From: Arachis hypogaea
Lineage: Eukaryota; Streptophyta; Magnoliopsida; Fabales; Fabaceae
Direction of reading: 5' to 3'
DNA length: 64,000 nt
Assembly (NCBI RefSeq): GCF_003086295.3
Contig: NC_092050.1
Span: 157,238,699 to 157,302,698 of the forward strand
Position 1 is the stretch's first letter, and each line of letters starts with the position of its first letter. Made by a program: the position numbers and the translations under genes. This document shows, piece by piece, positions 58,193 through 64,000 of this stretch. Below the pieces are notes generated by a model that did not search any database, was not told where the DNA came from, and was given only the letters and a program-made list of their open reading frames with translations.

Positions 58193-59318
58193 TATGATAG
58201 TTGAAAAATTATATTGACTAATTTTTATTATTTTTTTTATATTTATCGAATAATTACAAGGCTGGCTTACATTCAATTAATAAGGTCAGGTTGATCATTA
58301 GTAGTTGGTAGGAAAATTATTTTATCTCCTATTTTGTTTGAGGATAATTAAACAAAAAGTGAAGTGAGCATATTTACTTTTACACCTTAATTATTCTTAT
58401 ATTTTCTTGATAAGTGTGTTAGTCATATGTTAATTAAAAAAATGTGTTATTTATATTTTTATGAGTTGATGAATAGAAAAAAAATAAAAATTACTAATTT
58501 ATTATATTTATTTTGAATTTTAAAAACAATTTTAGTAAATATTATTGTTATAATTTGTGCTCACTAAAAATAATTTTTATTTTGTTTCCCTAAATATAAC
58601 TGTTATCATTTATGATATTTTTTAAAAATAAAAATAAAAAATAATTTAAAAAATAACAACAATACCAAACTCCTCCTTGTGTATTGCATGCAAATTTCTA
58701 TAGCCGAAAAAACTGAAAAAAAATCTTTGTATTTACATTGAAGATATTTAAGATTTCAAAGTAGTTATTTTATTCTTTATTATTTATAATGTTGGAGATA
58801 TGATGTGCAGTAATGATATATCTCAAAAGCATTGCACATACCAGAGCCAAATGGCAGTGCTACTGTACATCAAAGATAAGATATTATTGAGATTGGAAAA
58901 ATATGAAATTGAATTATTGTTTATATCCAATTTTAGAAATCCATATATGGATATATATGACCTTCCCAATTGGTGGTACCAGCTGGACCCCTTAACCAAT
59001 GAGGAACTGACTTGTCCCTTATCCCATTGATACAATCGATGCACCACATTTATATTCATCAAATCAAATTAATTATTCATAATAATATGAAAAAAAAAAG
59101 TATCGATATTTTAGTAATTCTAGCCATTGATTTTAAATAAAATTATATATATATAAATTAAAATAAATAATTAAAAATACTAAAATATCAATATTTTAAA
59201 ATATCAGAAATTATTTTAAAATATATATTATTTTCTTTGGGTAGTCTTGATTCAGTTCAAAAATGGAAAATTCTGTCAACAAATGCCAAAAACTCATGTG
59301 CCCCCACAATTATTATAT
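58193..59318. other. Non-coding stretch
   Basis: AT-rich. At 58970-59045 sequence of mixed composition (cccaattggtggtaccagct) appears, with overlapping 76- and 79-codon frames on both strands. I recognise no protein. Confidence 0.5.
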
Positions 59319-59554
59319 AGAAACTATTCAGATAAAAACGTTTAAAATATTTTTTGTTTAAAGATGTTTTTAAGTAATTATAATTTAATATATATATATA
59401 TATATAATTATTTAAATTATGTTATTTTTATCAAAATTAGATCATATAAATTGATTTGGCCAATAAATCAATAAATTATAATTTAAACCGGTTTAAATTA
59501 ATATTTTTTATAAAAAATAATTATAACATCTTTATTATAAAAAATGACTATAAT

Positions 59555-59595
<41 letters not shown>

Positions 59596-59972
59596 GAACC
59601 ACTCAGATAAAGACGCTTAAAACGTCTTTTTTTAAAGATGTTTTTTAACAATTAAAATTTAACATATATAATCGATTAAACCGTATTATTTATGTCATAA
59701 TTATATCGACAAACCGATTTGACAAAAAAATCGATGAACCAAATTTTAAACCAGTCTAAATTAATATTTTTTCATAAAACATGACTACAATAATACCCCT
59801 TAACTAAAATCCTCTATATATATATATATATATTTTGAGAATCCTAAATTCTAACTCTTTTCTTTTCTCTATGTTGTTATAAGGTTAGGATTTAGGATGT
59901 TCAAAAAATATATATATATATATATTTCTTTTCTCTATGTTGTTATAAGGTTAGGATGTAGGATGTTCAAAA

Positions 59973-60029
<57 letters not shown>

Positions 60030-60255
60030 AGAATATTTTAGTCATTTTTTATAATAAAATTGTAGTCATTTTTTATAAAAAAGAATATTAATTTAAATTG
60101 GTTTAAGGTTTGGTTTACCAATTTTTTTACAAAATCAATTTGTTTGATATAATTTTGACAAAAAATAATACATCAATTATATGTATTAAATTTTTAATTA
60201 AAAAAAATCATTAAAAAAAGATGTTTTAAATATTTTTATCTAAATAATTCTCTTA
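59319..60255. repeat. Three copies of one repeat, two direct and one inverted
   Basis: Copy 1 (59319-59560) and copy 2 (59594-59812) both run cactcagataaa-acg, aaagatgttttt, aaaccgattt/aaaccggttt, attaatattttt. Copy 3 (60030-60255) is their reverse complement (attaatttaaattggtttaa, aaaaagatgttttaaatatt). Between copies 2 and 3 a unit ttctctatgttgttataagg occurs twice (about 59866 and 59930), with long (ta)n tracts. Confidence 0.8.
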
Positions 60256-62005
60256 TTGTATACTATTCAAAATATTTGATAACTAAAAAAATAAACTAAA
60301 AATAATCAAAAATAATTTTATTTAATATTTATTAATTATTACAATAATAAATAAATATTAAATAAAATAAATTCTGACATTTTTTTTTATTTTTCTAAAT
60401 TACCGGTATCCTGTATAGTGCTACATTGAGACAGACTTCTATTCAAAACCTATTTCTATGTTTATTGTATTCTATACCTAATAATGGAAAAAAGATGTAC
60501 ATTTTAATTTGCAGTTTGGCACAACATACATATTTTTCCTTCATAGGATTTGAAATTTGATTAAAGCTAGAGCCTCTCCTTTCTCTATTAACTTTCTTAT
60601 GTACAATAATGATGGTCATTGCCTCTTATGATACTCAATTGTTGTTTAAAGTGTGGTTACAGCTAGCTAGACAAATAGATCATTTGATTTTAACTAATCT
60701 GTCTCGAGTTTAAATTGGTTTACTTATAATAGAAGTAAAAATCACCTTCTAACACCACTAGCTTAGTTATCTTATGCACATAGATAATTTCACATCATTA
60801 ATTAAATAATATGCTATAAAAAATGTCTCCAAATTATTCATTCATGGACAAAAATATCACTAATTTATAAGAACGATAAAAATACTTTTAAAATATTTTA
60901 AAAGTATTAAAAGTGCTCAAACGTGAAAAAAGATTATCTATGTTGACAAAAACATAAACAATAAATTCTAGTATGCTTATATTTATGGTAATTACGTAAT
61001 TATATAAGTATAGTTAAAATTAAAATTATATTTTTTAACAATATTTGTTAGAAAATATTATTAAATAATAAAAAATATTATTTTAATTTTAATAATATTT
61101 TTTTAAATATCATAACTACTGTAACCACTATAATATATATATAACCCAATATAAATTATTTCACTATTTGCAAATTCTGAGACGGGAGATGACCATATAA
61201 GCATTATAGTTTCCCACCTTAGTCTTCGATGTTTTTTTTTTTCACTATTTTTTTTATTATTACTGTTAGAAAAGGTAAAAAAGAAATAAAAAAATAATTT
61301 GTATTTATTCAAATTATATTGGATGATATAATCTAAAATGATATTTATAAGTACTAAAAGAATTGAAATAATAAAAACATAATATTTTATAATAAATATT
61401 TAAATATGTTAAATAATGCTAATTAATGTAATTACAATCACAAATAGAAGGTATATATTTTTTGTCACTATTTAAATAATTTGAAAGCACCTTTTGTGTT
61501 TTACTCTTAATAAAATTCCTAAATACTAATCAACAATGTAATTAAGCCAAACAATTTCCACCTCGTAATGCGTCAAAATATTCTTTCATCCATCCATTAT
61601 CATTTTCTGTACGTGGTTGTCACCATTGAGACTGGCATAACATTATTTCTAGTACACTATATATTTTCTTTTACTTGTTATTATCATACATTGGTTTAAG
61701 AATATACTAAAATGTGTTACTATAAACATAAAGAAACCAAAGGAGTCTTGAGCAAATTAAGTTGTAATTTAGCTTCAAACTCTAAGGGATTTAATTTGCC
61801 AGACATTTTATTTTTCTTTTTTTGCATGAGACACATAAAATGCCTCGGAATCATAGATACTCAATAACTTTTGTATCTTTGCAGCATATAATACAAGGTA
61901 ACACCGTCGTATACGAAAAAGGCCAGAAATTTTTAACAAAATTTCAATGTTTTTTTATGTACCTTTGTACAAAACTTTGCATAACCTTTTTAGCTTTTAG
62001 GGTTG
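60256..62005. other. Non-coding stretch
   Basis: AT-rich, with a few mixed stretches (60580-60660, 61560-61640, 61840-61920). An 83-codon frame at 61822-62073 has no recognisable domain. Confidence 0.5.
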
Positions 62006-62335
62006 TTGTACTTATCCAAATTCCAAACTTTGCAAGCTTTGAAAAAAGCATTGTAATAATTTTTGAACTCTAGATTAAAAAACAAACTTGTAAGGACTGA
62101 TTATTAGTGATTAGGGTTGAATTTTCAAAACAATCAAGAAAAATATACAACAAACAGATTTATGTATCTGACCCATTGTACTTATCCAAATTCCAAGCTT
62201 TTGCAACCTTTGACAAAAGTACTGTAATAATTTTTTAACTCTGGATTAAAAAACAAACTTGTAAGGACTGATTAGGGTTGAATTCTAAAAACAATCAACA
62301 AAGATAACAAACAAATTTATGTATTTGACCCAATT
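62006..62335. repeat. Tandem duplication, 170-bp unit
   Basis: ttgtacttatccaaattcca starts at 62006 and again at 62176. Both units continue to attaaaaaacaaacttgtaa, ggactgatta and gggttgaatt. The copies differ by scattered substitutions and one small deletion. Confidence 0.92.
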
Positions 62336-62412
62336 ATTATAAGAGTACAACAAGGGATTATTTTTTAGCCAATACCAGCCTTTTTCTTAATTATATTTTA
62401 AAAATGATATTT

Positions 62413-62544
62413 GTACATTAAAATTAGTCACTAAAATCAGCCACTAATGTATTTATGTATAAATACATGTATGATTTAATTTATTTTTAATGTGTATTTA
62501 AATTCCAGCATGTATTTTATACTGGTGACTGATTTTAGTGTACA
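62413..62544. repeat. Short MITE-like repeat, family copy 5 (best preserved)
   Basis: gtacattaaaattagtcact at left and tgactgattttagtgtac at right are inverted. 132 bp. Other copies are at 111, 32683, 57869 and 58077. Confidence 0.7.
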
Positions 62545-62709
62545 CGTAGCATAACTCATAATATCTTTATTCTATATTTTGATTTCTAATCTTAAACTTT
62601 TCAAAAAATGAGAGTTAAAAAAAAATAGTTTTACAATAAAAAATTGACTAATATTAATGACTAATTAAAAATGAGTTCACCCCTGTACTTATTCTTATTA
62701 TAAACCTTT

Positions 62710-62960
62710 CACTATAACAAAAATTGACTATTATCAATAAATTTACCAACGACAGTTAAAGTATTAATAAAAAAGTGTGATAATTGGTAATAAATTTTAC
62801 CGATGCCTCAAAACCGTTGATAACCCAAATTAATATTAGCGACGCCTCAGGTGTCGGTAAAATACGTTGCTAAAATTAAAAAAAAAAAAATTAATTTTAC
62901 CAATATAATATTATTTGATAGAGACGAAGAGACACTATTGTCTCCGACATAAATCTTGAT
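62710..62960. mobile_element. CACTA-type 5' end fragment
   Basis: cactataacaaaaattgact fits the CACTA terminus (CACTAyAACAAAA). It is followed by sub-terminal repeats such as taccgatgcctcaaaaccg, gcgacgcctcaggtgtcgg. No transposase or matching 3' end is visible nearby. Confidence 0.5.
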
Positions 62961-63349
62961 CATGTATATTTTTATTTTGAGAAACTTACCGAATACAATA
63001 ATATATTATATATAGAGTGTAAAATTCAAAAACTAATAGTTATTATATTAGTCTTTTATTTTCATCACACATTGGAATAAACCAAATATATGCCTGTAGT
63101 TTATCCGTAAATTTAATTTGGAGAAAAAGAAGGTAGTAGAGTGTTGTGGACAAGAGTGAAGAGGGTCGGTTGGAGATTAATCCTAATAGCTAAGTACAAA
63201 ACAAAGAACACACTATTTTTTTAGAAACTACGTTCTTAATTAATCTAATAAGATTATTACTTATTAGTGATATAAACTGACTTATTTTTTTATTCATTCT
63301 TTCGTATACACTTATTAAATAAGAAGTTGCGAGAAAAATTTAAAACAGT
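62961..63349. other. Non-coding stretch
   Basis: AT-rich, nothing recognised. Confidence 0.55.
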
Positions 63350-63572
63350 CCCTGACAATTATTTCAAAAGACAACGAGGTTTTTGATAAAAAAAAAAACC
63401 AACCCAACTTCTGACAATTACTTCGAAAGGACAATGAGGTTCTTGTGCCAAAAAAAAGTTAATGTTATTTTTTTAGCACAGAAACTAATCAGTCCCAAAA
63501 AAAAATTTAGGAGTCGGATTGAGTGTTTTTTTTTTTTTTTTGGTCTCGTTGTCCTTTCGAGGTAATTGTCAG
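63350..63572. mobile_element. MITE-like element with inverted ends
   Basis: ctgacaatta-ttc-aaagacaacgagg at 63352 recurs directly at 63402 (ctgacaattacttcgaaagg) and inverted at 63541-63571 (cctttcgaggtaattgtcag). One arm is therefore doubled. No coding. Confidence 0.7.
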
Positions 63573-64000
63573 GGGTCGAGTGGAGTATTCACTCGAAGAG
63601 TCACACTATATTTTATAATAAATATAGAAGGAATAAAAACAATAAAATAAAGAGTTACACAAACTCTTTTTTTTTTTTTGTTTTAATTTGTTGAACAAAC
63701 ATATTATAGATAATAAGTGACCATGTCCCAATAGTCTCAACTCTCAACCATGCCCAGGTATGTGTGAGACAAATAATAATGTTGGTTGGCAAGAAGCAAA
63801 AAAAAAATTCAATAAAAAATAATATATATATCATAAGCTAAAGGTTGTGATGAACATTGATGGTGTCTAATGGGCTTCTTGGCTTTTTGGTTAACTTACA
63901 AAACTCAGTCCTTGAATAACTGTTCAAGGACAACCTTTGTCTTTGTGTTTAACATGGCCCTTTAATACAACATAAATGAGAAAACACTCCAACACCCTTG
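63573..64000. other. Non-coding stretch to the end of the window
   Basis: AT-rich, with mixed composition from 63840 (gatggtgtctaatgggcttc). No gene recognised. Confidence 0.5.

Noticed and set aside
58800..59062. Overlapping 76- and 79-codon frames on both strands
   Set aside because: No motif, no supporting context, opposite strands of the same DNA.

Overview
The window looks like AT-rich intergenic DNA of a flowering plant, most likely a legume. It has long A/T-dominated stretches, plant Copia and Tat-type Ty3/gypsy retrotransposons, an L1-type LINE with a DUF4283-like ORF1, hAT, Mutator-like and CACTA DNA elements, a tRNA-derived SINE, and plant gene pieces (F-box/DUF295, 2-oxoglutarate dioxygenase, ubiquitin-conjugating enzyme, RRM protein). 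Several repeats look like ones I associate with Arachis and other papilionoids, but that is recollection. I see no bacterial genes, CRISPR, rRNA, true tRNA or clearly intact host protein gene.

Layout, left half. Bases 1-8553 are one copy (A) of a roughly 1.5 kb segment split by two insertions. The first is a hAT-type element (297-3056, 8-bp target duplication) that itself carries a 2.2 kb foldback Mutator-like element (733-2940, 9-bp target duplication). The second is a decayed Copia element (3370-7667). A decayed, truncated Tat-type gypsy element follows (8554 to about 15105), then six tandem 90-bp units, a long MITE-like block (17009-18545), a ubiquitin-conjugating-enzyme exon relic (18589-18690), another tandem array (19761-20020), and a minus-strand Copia element with a clear 3' LTR but no 5' end (20626-25305).

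Middle. From 25809 to 27560 the minus strand carries the 5' part of an RRM-protein gene fused to the last exon of a 2-oxoglutarate dioxygenase. An F-box/DUF295 gene broken by one frameshift lies at 29199-30328, next to two tandem MITE copies.

Right half. Copy B of the segment (32575-33642 plus 41944-42352) lacks the hAT and Copia insertions but holds a nearly full-length L1 LINE (34110-41931, perfect 12-bp target duplication), which was itself hit by a second hAT element (39854-40481, perfect 8-bp duplication). A third hAT element lies at 44652-45453, a CACTA transposase relic with recognisable exon/intron junctions at 52190-53657, and a SINE at 53772-53920. The rest is AT-rich DNA with dispersed MITEs and local duplications.

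The genes do not form a pathway. The value of the window is as a layered record of insertions whose order can be read from target duplications, nesting and reciprocal empty sites in copies A and B. I found nothing I would call a new biological system. The best leads are the palindrome arrays in the foldback element, three hAT elements with shared terminal rules, the three AAGCATCTCAT sites around the LINE, and the chimeric RRM/dioxygenase junction.
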